In this document: piece after piece, positions 52,506 to 61,504 of the stretch
Layout: each line of letters begins with the position of its first letter
How positions within the stretch are numbered: position 1 is the stretch's first letter
The notes under the pieces: generated by a model
Database searches by the model: none
What the model saw: the letters and a program-made list of their open reading frames with translations, nothing else
Told to the model about the DNA's origin: nothing
Origin: Actinoplanes sp. SE50/110
GTDB lineage: Bacteria > Actinomycetota > Actinomycetes > Mycobacteriales > Micromonosporaceae
Direction of reading: 5' to 3'
DNA: 64,000 bases
NCBI RefSeq assembly: GCF_900119315.1
Contig: NZ_LT827010.1
Coordinates: 8,612,001-8,676,000 of the forward strand
Program-made: the position numbers and the translations under genes

Positions 52506-52598
52506 CCGGCGCCGCGGTCAGACGGTGCCGCCACCCTGCTCCGGCGCCGCGGTCAGACGGTGCCGCCACCCTGCTCCGGCGCCGAAGTCAGACGGTGA
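52506..52598. repeat. 35-bp tandem repeat overlapping the end of the K+ channel gene
   Basis: Units begin at 52506, 52541 and 52576 (CCGGCGCCGCGGTCAGACGG and so on). The third, partly diverged, contains the stop codon and last codons of the K+ channel gene (stop at 52588-52590, minus strand). The first two units therefore look like duplications of that gene end lying in the spacer after korB. Confidence 0.88.
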
Positions 52599-53604
52599 CG
52601 CCGGCCGCGGTGCTGGCGTCGTCGCGGATGTAGACCAGCAGGTCGCCGGTCTCGATGGTGACCGCCTGCTCCCCGCCGAGCGGCAGTACCTTGCCCCGCC
52701 GGATCAGCGCCACCACCAGCGTCGGCAGCTCCCGCGGGTTACGGCCCACCTCGGCCCGCTCCGCCGAGCGCATCGCCAGCGCCATCCCCTGCCCGGGGGT
52801 GAGCAGGTCCTCCACCACGTCGATCAACGGCGGCGCGGTCGTGGTCAGGCCCAGCAGCCGGCCCGCGGTGGACGACGAGACGATCACGTGGTGCGCGCCG
52901 GACTGCTTGAGCAGCGCCGCGTTCTCCTGCTCGCGGACCGCTGCAATGATCCGCACCTGGCCCGCGGTCAGCTGCCGCACGGTCAGCGTGATCAGCACCG
53001 ATGCCTCGTCCTGATCGGTCGCGATGATCACCGACTTGCAGTTCTTGATGTCCGCCTCGAGCAGCACCGAGGAGCGGGTGGCGTTGCCCTCGATCACCAC
53101 GAAGCCGTTCGCGGTGGCCTGCCGGACGGCGGCCTCCCGGTTCTCCACGATCACGATGCGGGACTTGTCGTAGCCGGTCTCCAGCAGCGCGTCGACCGCG
53201 GCCCGGCCCTTGGTGCCGTACCCGCAGATCACCACGTGGTCCTTCAACTTCCGCCTCCACCGGCTGATCCGCAGGCCCCTGCGGTACTGGTCGGTCAGCA
53301 CTTCCAGGGTGGTACCGACCAGGATGATCAGGAAGAGCACCCGAGCGGGCGTGATGAACAGGACGTTCACCAGCCGGGCGCCCTGCGTCGACGGGGTGAT
53401 GTCGCCGTAACCGGTGGTGGAGAGCGAGACCACCGCGTAGTAGAAACAGTCGAGGAGGCTCAGGCCGTCCCCGTTCACGTCGCGGTAACCGCCCCGGTCG
53501 GCATAGACGACCGCCACCGCGCTCAGCACCAGCGCGAGCGCCATCGCGAGCCGGACAGCCAGCGCTTTCAGCGGTCCCTGACGGACCATCGGTAGGTGAA
53601 TCAC
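52588..53604 (-). CDS. potassium channel with TrkA-N (RCK) domain
   Basis: A 338-residue two-TM channel. The first membrane helix (LAMALALVLSAVAVVYA) is followed by the pore helix and selectivity filter STTGYGD at about 62-68 and the inner helix (VLFLIILVGTTLEVL). A cytosolic RCK domain begins HVVICGYGTKGRAAVDALLETG (Rossmann motif), with a C-terminal TrkA-C-like part. Gated by a nucleotide or ion at the RCK ring. GTG at 53604 matches the family start VIHLP; an upstream GTG at 53625 is possible. Confidence 0.93.
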   Translation of the reverse strand: MIHLPMVRQGPLKALAVRLAMALALVLSAVAVVYADRGGYRDVNGDGLSLLDCFYYAVVSLSTTGYGDITPSTQGARLVNVLFITPARVLFLIILVGTTLEVLTDQYRRGLRISRWRRKLKDHVVICGYGTKGRAAVDALLETGYDKSRIVIVENREAAVRQATANGFVVIEGNATRSSVLLEADIKNCKSVIIATDQDEASVLITLTVRQLTAGQVRIIAAVREQENAALLKQSGAHHVIVSSSTAGRLLGLTTTAPPLIDVVEDLLTPGQGMALAMRSAERAEVGRNPRELPTLVVALIRRGKVLPLGGEQAVTIETGDLLVYIRDDASTAAGVTV

Positions 53605-53689
53605 AGAACCGCCTGCACGGAACACACCCTAACGGCCGGGACTGACATGCACATCACATCGGTGCCGGGAATGATCCGCCGGGGCTGAG

Positions 53690-56317
53690 CTACCGCACGA
53701 TCTGCGCGAAGCGCGCCGCCCCGTCCTCCAGGTCGGGATGCTCGACGGCCAGCGCCATCGCGACGATCCGATCGAAACCCAGGTTCGCGCCATCGGCGTA
53801 CGCGGCATCGAAAGCGGCATCGCCCAGCGCGAGCCGCAACGCGGCCTGCCGCTCGGACCAGAAACTCCCGAACGACTCGGTGCGGCGCGCCCCGCGCGCC
53901 GCCTCCGCTCCGCCGAACAGCACCGTCGCGGTCACCGGATCGCCGCCCAGCGCGCAGCGGGCCGCGATCGCCGCCACCGCGTCCGCGGCCGCCCCCCGGA
54001 ACCCGTGCCGCAGCCGGGAGCGCAGCGCCACCACCAGGTGATCGTGCGCGGCCACCAGGTCACCCCGGCGCAACGCGACCATGCCGAGCAGCCAGTCCAC
54101 GGCCCGCCGGCCACGGTCCTCCGGCCGGCCCGCCTCCAGCTGCCGGGCGCCGCCGAGCAGCTCGGCCGCCTCGGTCAGCGCACCCCGCCGCCAGTAGAGC
54201 TCGGCCAGCGCCAGCACGGCCGGCAGCGACTCGGTGACCACCCCGGTCCGTTCCGCCTCGGCGATCACCGCACGACAGCCGCTCTCCGCCGCCTCGTCGG
54301 CACGCTCGTCCAGCGGGATCCGCCGGCCGCCCAGCGCCCGGACCAGCAGCGCCGCGTTGCCGGCCCGCCGGGCCGCCTGCTCGGCACGCCGCAGGAGGTC
54401 GTCCCGCTCCGCGCGGTCGCCGGTCAGGTCGGCGTGGATCAGGTACGACCGGGCCAGCTCCGTCGGATCGGCTTCGGCGCCGTCCCGTTCGCCGAGCCGG
54501 CTGAGCAGGTCCCGCCCCTCCCCGGCCCCGCCGTGCTCCCGCCACCAGGGACTCAGCGCCGCGGCCAGGCGCAGGCCGGCGGACACGTCCCCGCAGCGGG
54601 CCGCCCAGCGCAGCGCGGCCTGCCACTCCGGCACGAACGGCCCCAGATCGGTGAGCGACACGGTCCGCGGCTGCCCGTCGGTGTCCACCGCCACCGCCGA
54701 CAGCATCTCCAGCGACCAGGCCAGATGCCGATCCCGCACGGACGTCTCGTCACCGGTGGCGGCGAGGCGGCGCAACGCGTACGACCGGACGTGCCCGGAC
54801 ATCCGGTAGCGCGGCCCCGGCACCACCTCGATCAGCGACTTCTCGGCCAGCTCGGAGAGCGCGCTGAGAGCGCCCTCGCCGCACCAGTCGACGGTGGCCA
54901 GATCGACCGGGCCGGCGAAGACCGCCAGCCGATGCAGCAGCTCGGCGGCCCGGCTGCCCAGGCTCCGGTACGACCATTCCAGGTTGTTGTGCAGGCTGGC
55001 GTGCCGGCCCTCGCCGCAGGCGTCCCCGTCCAGCGCACCGATCGGATCGTCCAGCCGCCGGGCCAGCAGTTCGGCCGGCAACAGCCGCAGCCGGGCGGCG
55101 GCCAGCTCGATCGCCAGCGGCGAACCTTCCAGCCGGGCGGCCAGCTCGGCCAGCGCGGTGTCGTCGTCACTGCGCCGCCCGCCACGAGCCGCCGTGGCCC
55201 GCTCCTTGAGCAGGGCGAACGCGTCAGCCGGGGCCATCGGCGGGATCCGCCACACGGTCTCCCCGGCCAGGCCCAGCGGCGCCCGGCCGGTGGTCAGCAC
55301 ATCCATCCGCGGGCAGCGGGACAGCAGCCGGTGCGCCAGCGCCGCGGTCAGCCCCGGCGCGGCGTCACAGGTCTGCAGGATGACCAGCATCCGGCGCTCG
55401 CCGCACTGCTCCAGCACCGTCTCGATCGCCTGGCGGCCGGGCTCCGGCCGCAGCCCCAGCGCCGCGACCAGGGCGGCGGGCAGGCCACCGGCCGCGCTCA
55501 CCGCGTCGATCGTCCAGACCCCGCCGGGGTACGCGTCGACCACCTGCTCGCCCACGGCCAGACTCAGCCGTGTCTTGCCGGCCCCGCCCGGGCCCACCAC
55601 GCTGACCAGCCGGTGCCGGCCGACCAGCTCGGCCAGCTCGGCGCACTCCGCCTGGCGCCCGACGAACGAGCTGTGCGCGGCCGGCAAATTGTGCCGCGGC
55701 GCCTCCGCGGTCCGCGGGCGGGGGAACTCCCGGTCCAGCCCCGGCGCGACCACCTGGAAGATCCGCTCGGCGTCGTCGAAGCCCCGCAGCCGGAACGCGC
55801 CCAGGTCGAGCAGGTCCACGGTGGCCAGCGTCGCCGCGGCCGCCGTCGCGACCCGGCCGTGTCCCGAGGTGGCATAGGTGGCGGTGACCGCGAGCGCGGT
55901 CGCCTCCGAACAGAGCACCTGGCCACCGTGGGCGGCGGCGGCGACCCGGGCGGCCCGGTGCACCTCGGCGCTGGCGTACTCGGTGCCGATCGGGGTGGCC
56001 CGGCCGGTGTGCAGTCCCATCCGGACTCGCGGCACGGCGTCCTCCCGCGGCCAGGGATGGGCGGCCAGCCGCCGCTGCGCCTCCACACAGGCCGCCAGAG
56101 CGGCGTCGGCGTTGTCGAACGCCACGAAGAACGAATCACCCTCGGTGAGGAGCTCCACACCACCGAAGTCGCTCAGCGCCGCACGTAACACTGAGCGATG
56201 TGCGTTCAGCACAGCGCGATAGGTGTCACCGAGCATCCGGGCCAGTCGTGTAGACCCCTCTATGTCAGTGAACATAAAGGTCACGAGGCCACTGGGTAGC
56301 TCGAGCCGTCCCGACAC
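53690..56317 (-). CDS. class III cyclase domain fused to NB-ARC-type ATPase
   Basis: An 875-residue regulator-like protein. Class III nucleotidyl cyclase domain at 10-190 with metal-binding Asp18 (FTDIEGST) and Asp61 (LTEGDSFFVAF). The purine-specifying Lys position is Leu, and the catalytic Asn is replaced by His120 (EVHRAAR; Arg121 kept). An AfsR/NB-ARC ATPase follows, with P-loop GPGGAGKT at 242-249 and GLxxLPLAIELAAARLRLL-type sequence (LEGSPLAIELAAARLRLLP). The C-terminal ~350 residues are helical repeats. No DNA-binding domain is seen. GTG at 56317 with GGAGG upstream. Confidence 0.88.
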   Translation of the reverse strand: MSGRLELPSGLVTFMFTDIEGSTRLARMLGDTYRAVLNAHRSVLRAALSDFGGVELLTEGDSFFVAFDNADAALAACVEAQRRLAAHPWPREDAVPRVRMGLHTGRATPIGTEYASAEVHRAARVAAAAHGGQVLCSEATALAVTATYATSGHGRVATAAAATLATVDLLDLGAFRLRGFDDAERIFQVVAPGLDREFPRPRTAEAPRHNLPAAHSSFVGRQAECAELAELVGRHRLVSVVGPGGAGKTRLSLAVGEQVVDAYPGGVWTIDAVSAAGGLPAALVAALGLRPEPGRQAIETVLEQCGERRMLVILQTCDAAPGLTAALAHRLLSRCPRMDVLTTGRAPLGLAGETVWRIPPMAPADAFALLKERATAARGGRRSDDDTALAELAARLEGSPLAIELAAARLRLLPAELLARRLDDPIGALDGDACGEGRHASLHNNLEWSYRSLGSRAAELLHRLAVFAGPVDLATVDWCGEGALSALSELAEKSLIEVVPGPRYRMSGHVRSYALRRLAATGDETSVRDRHLAWSLEMLSAVAVDTDGQPRTVSLTDLGPFVPEWQAALRWAARCGDVSAGLRLAAALSPWWREHGGAGEGRDLLSRLGERDGAEADPTELARSYLIHADLTGDRAERDDLLRRAEQAARRAGNAALLVRALGGRRIPLDERADEAAESGCRAVIAEAERTGVVTESLPAVLALAELYWRRGALTEAAELLGGARQLEAGRPEDRGRRAVDWLLGMVALRRGDLVAAHDHLVVALRSRLRHGFRGAAADAVAAIAARCALGGDPVTATVLFGGAEAARGARRTESFGSFWSERQAALRLALGDAAFDAAYADGANLGFDRIVAMALAVEHPDLEDGAARFAQIVR

Positions 56318-56782
56318 GGTTGAACCTCCGCCCCCTTTGGGAAGTCGCGACTCATGCTGACGTATCTCAGAGTCACCGCCCATCGTAGAAACGGACGGTA
56401 ACCATGTTCCCGCCACGGCCGACCCCTTACGGAGGACATCATCAAATCCGGGATCGACGTCGGCATACGGGACTACGCGTGTCGTAACGAAAGAGATCGA
56501 ACGCGGAAACGACGCAGTCGGCCAAAACCGCCGGACCGTTCGGATGTACCCGTACGTGTTGTCTCATCACTCGGGAAAACGGCCGTGAGCTGGGCAGATT
56601 TGTCGGCGAAGGGTCCGGTGATCCTTACGTTGGGTGATAGTGGACAGGTGGTTGGTGGTCAATGTGGTCGCACGGGCGGTATCGAAGGGTTTGAGGTAAG
56701 GAGTGAGGCAGATCACTCTTACGGACTACACCGTTTCCTCAGGGGCGGTCGCGCGTTCACCGGAAACTTCGACCGGTCGGGG
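56318..56782. other. 465-base spacer, no gene seen
   Basis: Lies between the divergent cyclase/ATPase start and the FmdB stop. Composition is less GC-rich than the flanks (about 56330-56720), consistent with promoter DNA. Frames through it show no recognisable protein. No clear operator was found. Confidence 0.5.
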
Positions 56783-56992
56783 TCAGCAGCCGCAACCGCC
56801 GCCACAGCAGCCGCCACCGCCGCCGCCCGCCGGAGCGGCGCCGCCACGGCCCGTGACGGCGACAGTGGACAGCAGCTTCACCGTGTCGCCGTGGCCATGC
56901 GGACAGGTGGCCGGATCGCCGGCCTCGCGCATCGGACGGTTCAGCTCGAAGGTGGCACCGCAGGCGCGGCAGCGGTAGTCATAACGCGGCAT
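56783..56992 (-). CDS. FmdB-family zinc-ribbon protein with Cys-rich tail
   Basis: A 69-residue protein: MPRYDYRCRACGATFELNRP, then EAGDPATCPHGHGDTVKLLS, and a glycine/cysteine tail ending GGGCCGGGCGC. The first CxxC and the CPHGH segment replace the usual two CxxC pairs of the FmdB ribbon. The tail adds four cysteines and could bind metal. Start at the internal ATG (56992), since MPxYxYxC is the family N-terminus. Role unknown. Confidence 0.85.
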   Translation of the reverse strand: MPRYDYRCRACGATFELNRPMREAGDPATCPHGHGDTVKLLSTVAVTGRGGAAPAGGGGGGCCGGGCGC

Positions 56993-57083
56993 CGGGCCAG
57001 CGTAGAGCCCGTTCGCTCGGAGGTTGTCCACAGGGCGCCGGCGATTTCCCCGGCGGTGGGCGCGGCCCGGTAGGGTCGGACGC

Positions 57084-58697
57084 GTGGCGGAGGCACCGAA
57101 GATCCCAGCAGAGCGGCCGGAGTTGCGGGCGGCGGCGCCGCATCAGGGCGGCCCGCTGGCCGGTTCCGGTGCGGCATCCGCTTCGGCGATCCCCGTTCCG
57201 GACAAATCGGTCCGCGCGGACAAGGGTACCGACGCGGAGGGTGCCGCCGAGACCGGCGACAAGCCGGACAAAACGGCTGGACCGGATGCCGGAGCAGCCG
57301 ACAAGACCGCCGGCACGGATGCCCGAGCAACCGACAAGACCGCCGGCACGGATGCCCGAGCAACCGACAAGACCGCCAGCGCGGATGCCCGAGCAACCGA
57401 CAAGACCGCCGGCACGGATGCCCGAGCAACCGACAAGACCGCCGGCACGGATGCCCGAGCAACCGACAAGACCGCCGGCACGGATGCCCGAGCAACCGAC
57501 AAGACCGCCAGCGCGGATGCGGAATCGAAGGGCACCGGTGCCGACAGCGGTGCCGGCGCCGGTGACAAAGCTACGGACAGGACCGCTGACGCGGCTGCCA
57601 AGGCCGCGGGCGGCGACGTGGCCACGCCGGAGAAGGCTGCAGAGGGAAAGGACGCGGCCGCTGCTTCGGGAGCGGCCGCGGCGGGCCGGCGCGGGCTGGT
57701 GCGGCGATCGCTCGGGCTGGCGGGCCGCGGTGGGCGTGCCGTGGGTGCGTGGGCCAGGCGGCCCAGCGGGCGCGTGATCATCCCGAGCGTCATCGCTCTG
57801 CTGCTGATCGGTCTGGCCGGCTCCGCCGGGGTCTATCTGGTCCCGCGGGCGCTGGAGGCCGATCCGGCGCCGAGTGCGAGCGCGGCGCTCGGTGGTGCGG
57901 GTGCGGTGCCGGCGCCGTCGGCCAGCGACCCGTACGGGATCCCCGGCGGCGGGTTCTCCGCTCCCCCGGCCGGCATCCCGGGCTTCCCGGGGGCGCCGGC
58001 CACCGGGTTCGGCCTGCCCACCACCGGCACCCCGGGCCTCGGGACCGGCCTGGGCACGGGCACCGGCCCGGGCACCGGGACCGGGATCAACAACGGGGTC
58101 GGCACCGGCGCACGGCCGGCCGACGCCCTGGCCGGCTGGGCACAGGCGACCGCGGACAAGGTCGGCATCCCGGTGGTGGCCGTCCAGGCGTACGGGTATG
58201 CCGAACTGGTCACCACGCAGACCACGCCGACCTGCCGGCTGAACTGGACGACGCTGGCCGCGATCGGCAAGGTGGCGTCCGGGCACGGCAGCGCCAACGG
58301 GGCGGTCCTCGGGGTGGACGGGGTGGCGCAACCGACGATCTACGGCCTGCCGCTGGACGGGCAGGGCGGGCGGCCCCTGGTCCGGGACACCGATCAGGGC
58401 ACGATCGACCAGGATCCGGCGTTCGACCGGGAGGTCGGCCCGATGAAGATGATCCCGAGCGCCTGGCGGGCGAACGCGGTGGACGCCGACCGCAACGGGG
58501 TCGCCGACATCAACGACATCGACGATGCCGCGCTGGCCGCCGCCTCGTCGCTGTGCAGGGACGCCCACGGCAGCATCCGCAACCTGGCCCGGGCCGATGC
58601 CTGGTGGGACGCGGTGCTGAACTACGGCGCGCTCCGCCCCTCGGCTCAGAAGATCTTCGACGCCGCCAACCAGTACGGCCAGAAGAGCCGCTCCTGA
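57084..58697 (+). CDS. membrane-anchored lytic-transglycosylase-like protein
   Basis: A 537-residue protein. The first ~210 residues are cytoplasmic, Ala/Thr/Asp/Lys-rich and contain seven 11-residue repeats. A membrane segment lies near 232-252 (VIIPSVIALLLIGLAGSAGVYL), then a Gly/Pro linker, then a C-terminal SLT-type domain (about 350-530) with GLPLDGQGG, DTDQGTIDQDPAFDREVGPMKMIPSAW and the calcium-site-like DADRNGVADINDIDD. In homologues the helix reads IGxxESxHG; here it is IGKVASGHG, so the catalytic Glu is Ala398 (GCG). The enzyme may be inactive. GTG at 57084. Confidence 0.87.
   Translation: MAEAPKIPAERPELRAAAPHQGGPLAGSGAASASAIPVPDKSVRADKGTDAEGAAETGDKPDKTAGPDAGAADKTAGTDARATDKTAGTDARATDKTASADARATDKTAGTDARATDKTAGTDARATDKTAGTDARATDKTASADAESKGTGADSGAGAGDKATDRTADAAAKAAGGDVATPEKAAEGKDAAAASGAAAAGRRGLVRRSLGLAGRGGRAVGAWARRPSGRVIIPSVIALLLIGLAGSAGVYLVPRALEADPAPSASAALGGAGAVPAPSASDPYGIPGGGFSAPPAGIPGFPGAPATGFGLPTTGTPGLGTGLGTGTGPGTGTGINNGVGTGARPADALAGWAQATADKVGIPVVAVQAYGYAELVTTQTTPTCRLNWTTLAAIGKVASGHGSANGAVLGVDGVAQPTIYGLPLDGQGGRPLVRDTDQGTIDQDPAFDREVGPMKMIPSAWRANAVDADRNGVADINDIDDAALAAASSLCRDAHGSIRNLARADAWWDAVLNYGALRPSAQKIFDAANQYGQKSRS
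57300..57530 (+). repeat. 33-bp in-frame tandem repeat, seven copies
   Basis: Units start at 57300, 57333, 57366, 57399, 57432, 57465 and 57498, each encoding an 11-residue DKTAGTDARAT-type unit (two units have SA for GT). They lie in the cytoplasmic N-terminal part of the transglycosylase-like gene. Near-identical DNA implies recent expansion. Confidence 0.93.
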
Positions 58698-58832
58698 CGC
58701 TGCCGGTCCACGCCGCCGCCGCGCTGACAGGCGGGTACGCGACATCGGGGAGTGGCGACGCTCGGTGAGGGGATGCGTACTTTTGCGTGGTCAGCACTTC
58801 CCTGTGAGTCCGCTGCACGGCACGATGTACGG

Positions 58833-59855
58833 GTGAGGGTGCGTGAATGGGATCCCCGCTCCGCGTCCGCGGCCGAGGTCCACTCCCTGGTGGAGACGGT
58901 CAACGCGGTGCTGGCGACCGACCTCCCCGACGATCCACCCTGGCGGGACGTGCAGGTCAGGGACTATCTCGCCGAGACCATGCCCGGCGAGCGGCGGATC
59001 TGCTGGGTCGCTGAGGACGATCGGCTCCCGGAGGGGGAGAGCGAGATCTACGCCCTGGTCAGCATTCTGCTGCTGGGCGACATCGGCGTGCTCGAAATCC
59101 TGGTCAAGCCGCAGTTGCGCCGCCGCGGGCTGGGCCGGGAACTGCTCGGGGTGGCCGCCCGCCGGGCGTACCTGGAGGGTTTCTCCTCGATCGGGGTGGA
59201 GGCGATCGGCGGCACCCCGGCGATCGCCTTCTACGAGTCGCTGGGTTTCGAGCGGGAGTATGTGGAGACCCGTTCCGTCCTGAGTCTGGACACCGTCGAC
59301 TGGGCCACGCTGGGCACCATGGCCAGCGGCATCAGCAGCGGCTACCGGGTGGAGTATCACCCGGGCGGCCCGCCCGCCCCGCTGCTCGAGGCGTATGCGA
59401 GGGCCAAGGCGCAGGCCCAGACCGACGACGACGATCTGGACCTGACGCCCCGCTCCTCGGATCCGGAGCGGCTCCGCGAGTCTCTCGACACGCTGCACCG
59501 GCGCGGCCTCAAGCCGTACATCGTGCTGGCCATCCACGAGTCGACCGGCTCGGTCGCCGGGCTGACCGAGGTGGTCGTCCCGGCCCAGCACCCGGAGCGC
59601 GCCGACCAGTACGACACGATCGTGGTGCGCGAGCACCGCGGCTACGGCATCGACCGCGCCATCAAGGCCCGGATGCTGTTCGAGCTGCGCGCCGCCGAGT
59701 CAGGCCTGCGCCAGGTCCAGACCTGGAACGCGCAGCACAACGAATCCATGCTCAAGGTCAACGCCGAGCTGGGCTACCAGTCCGACCGTGACTGGTACGA
59801 ATACATCGCCGACGTCGGCGACCTGGTCCGCCGCCTGGGACCTGCCGATCAATGA
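58833..59855 (+). CDS. tandem GNAT acetyltransferase
   Basis: A 340-residue protein with two GNAT domains, as in mycothiol synthase-like enzymes. The N-terminal domain has VLEILVKPQLRRRGLGRELLGVAARRAYLEG (acetyl-CoA loop RRRGLG) and AIAFYESLGFE. The C-terminal domain has TIVVREHRGYGIDRAIKARMLFELRAAE and HNESMLKVNAELGYQ. Substrate not evident. GTG at 58833 chosen; the frame extends to 58752. Ends 29 bases before the IS110 region. Confidence 0.9.
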   Translation: MRVREWDPRSASAAEVHSLVETVNAVLATDLPDDPPWRDVQVRDYLAETMPGERRICWVAEDDRLPEGESEIYALVSILLLGDIGVLEILVKPQLRRRGLGRELLGVAARRAYLEGFSSIGVEAIGGTPAIAFYESLGFEREYVETRSVLSLDTVDWATLGTMASGISSGYRVEYHPGGPPAPLLEAYARAKAQAQTDDDDLDLTPRSSDPERLRESLDTLHRRGLKPYIVLAIHESTGSVAGLTEVVVPAQHPERADQYDTIVVREHRGYGIDRAIKARMLFELRAAESGLRQVQTWNAQHNESMLKVNAELGYQSDRDWYEYIADVGDLVRRLGPADQ

Positions 59856-59883
59856 AGTGGGGTTTCGGTGACCGACCGCGGAC

Positions 59884-61282
59884 AGTGAAGACATCCCATG
59901 TGCCAGGGGTGTCAAGCGGCTTGGTCGAGGTGGTGTGCCCAGGCGGTGGTTTCGTTGTAGGGGGTGCTGGTTTTGAGGCATCCGTGGAGGATGCCGACGA
60001 GGCGGTTGGCGAGTTGTCGCAGGGCGGGTCGGTGGCCGATGCCGCGGGTGCGTTGCCTGTCGTAGTAGGCGCGGGCGCCGGGTGAGGCGCGTAGCGCGGT
60101 GAAGGCTTGGCCCTGCAGGGCGTCGGCGAGCCGGTCGTTGTGCACCTAGCGGGCCATGACGATCTTTTTCTTGCCGGAGGCGCGGGTGAGCGGGCTGGTC
60201 GCGGCGTAGTTCTTGCGGGCTTTCGCGCTGGCGTAGCGGGCGTGGTAGTCGCCGAACTCGGCAAGCACCCGGGCGCCGAGAACAGCACCGAGTCCCGGCT
60301 GGGACAGGATGATCTCAGCGTCCGGGTGCCGGCCAAAATGGGCCTCGACCTCCTGTTGCAGGACGGCGATCTGCTCGTTGAGGGTCAGCAGCAGCGCGAC
60401 CAGCGAACGAGTCGTGGCCGCGTAGGCGGTGGCGACCACGGCCGGCTGACCCAGGTGTCCGGTGCGTAGCACCGTCTGGATCGCGGTGGCTTTGGCGGTG
60501 AGGTCACCGCGGCGGCGGGCGCGTTTGAGGGCGGCGCTGATCTGAGTCAGGCTCAGCCGGGCCGCGGCGGCCGGCTCGGGCGCCTTGCCCAGCAGTTCGA
60601 GGCTGTCGGCGGCGTCGAGGTCGTCGAACGCGGCCAGGGCGGCCGGGAAATAGTCGCGCAGCGCGTGCCGCAGCCGTAGCACCGCCCGGTCACGTTCCCA
60701 GATCATGGTTTTGTGCATCCGGGAGACGACCTTGATCGCCTCGGCGTCCGGGCTGTCCCCGGCCATCGCACGCAGCTGGTGCGAGTCGGTGCGGACCATG
60801 TCGGCCAGCATGTGCGCGTCCGCGGCGTCACTCTTGGCCCCGGACACCGCGAGGCGTTCCCGATACCGCGAGGCCTGCAACGGATTCACCGCGAACACCG
60901 TGTAGCCCGCGGCGATCAACGCCTGCACCCACAGCCCTCGATCGGTCTCAATCCCGATCTTGACCTGCGCCGACTCACTGTCGGCCTCGCCGAGATGCTC
61001 GCCGATCATCGCGTGCAGCCGGGCGATACCCGCCACACCCTCCGGCAACCGCGCCTTGGCCAGCCGCCGCCCCGAACCATCCATCAACTCGACGTCGTGA
61101 TGGTCCTCGGCCCAGTCATCACCCACGAACAGCAACACGCTCTCCCGTCCACGACCAGCAACGACGCGGGCCTGCAGCCGGCAGGAGAACCATCAGCGAC
61201 CTAATGAACCAGTGCTCAAAGGCACGACATCCCATCAGCGATTCTGTTCTCCCAGCCGACCGGCGGCGGCACGGTCTTCACT
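59884..61282 (-). mobile_element. IS110-family insertion sequence (boundaries approximate)
   Basis: Encodes one IS110-type transposase (interrupted) on the minus strand. Candidate ends are a 9-base inverted repeat, AGTGAAGAC at 59884-59892 and GTCTTCACT at 61274-61282, giving ~1.4 kb, normal for the family. IS110 elements often lack true inverted repeats and make no target duplication, so the ends are uncertain. The ~140 bases between the transposase start and the distal end would hold the bridge RNA in this family. Confidence 0.7.
59912..61138 (-). pseudogene. IS110-family transposase interrupted by an in-frame amber codon
   Basis: The frame runs from GTG 61138 (VLLFVGDDWAEDHHD) through the DEDD nuclease domain (GIETDRG, SGAKSDAADAHMLADMV) and the Tnp_20 domain (ILSQPGLGAVLGARVLAEFGDY). 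At 60146-60148 it meets TAG. The same frame continues in family sequence, VHNDRLADALQGQAF, through LVGILHGCLKTSTPYNETTAWAHHLDQ, to a stop at 59912. In relatives the interrupted position is typically Tyr in ARYV, so TAC or TAT became TAG. The C-terminal ~78 residues, including the region around the conserved Ser, are lost, so it is probably dead. Confidence 0.9.
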
Positions 61283-61504
61283 AAGAACTCCCACGTTCAG
61301 AGGACGTCAGTGCTCATCCGCCGGCGGCTACCTACCCACCAGAAGCTTGCCGGATCCGGCAGCTCCTAGCACTCATTAGAGGGCGGCGATCGCTCTGGAC
61401 GCGCAGCGGCCAGATCGCCGGCCTCGGCCCGCGCGGGAGCATACGGTCTGCACCCCGGCGGACCTGCGTATATATGCCTTTGAACCTGATTTTGCCCTGC
61501 TGCC
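61283..61504. other. 222-base spacer between IS110 and hemB
   Basis: No gene recognised. It includes a GC-rich inverted segment (GGAGCTGCC-like) and a local AT-rich patch TATATATGCCTTTG near 61470, adjacent to the hemB stop. Possibly debris of an older insertion. Confidence 0.4.

Noticed and set aside
53738..56188. 816-codon plus-strand frame opposite the cyclase/NB-ARC gene
   Set aside because: Low-complexity Arg/Gln/Pro sequence with no family similarity; the minus-strand frame has a P-loop and cyclase motifs.
60146..60148. TAG read as an amino acid (recoding) in the IS110 transposase
   Set aside because: No recoding element or pyrrolysine-type gene is seen; a nonsense mutation in a transposon is the simpler reading.
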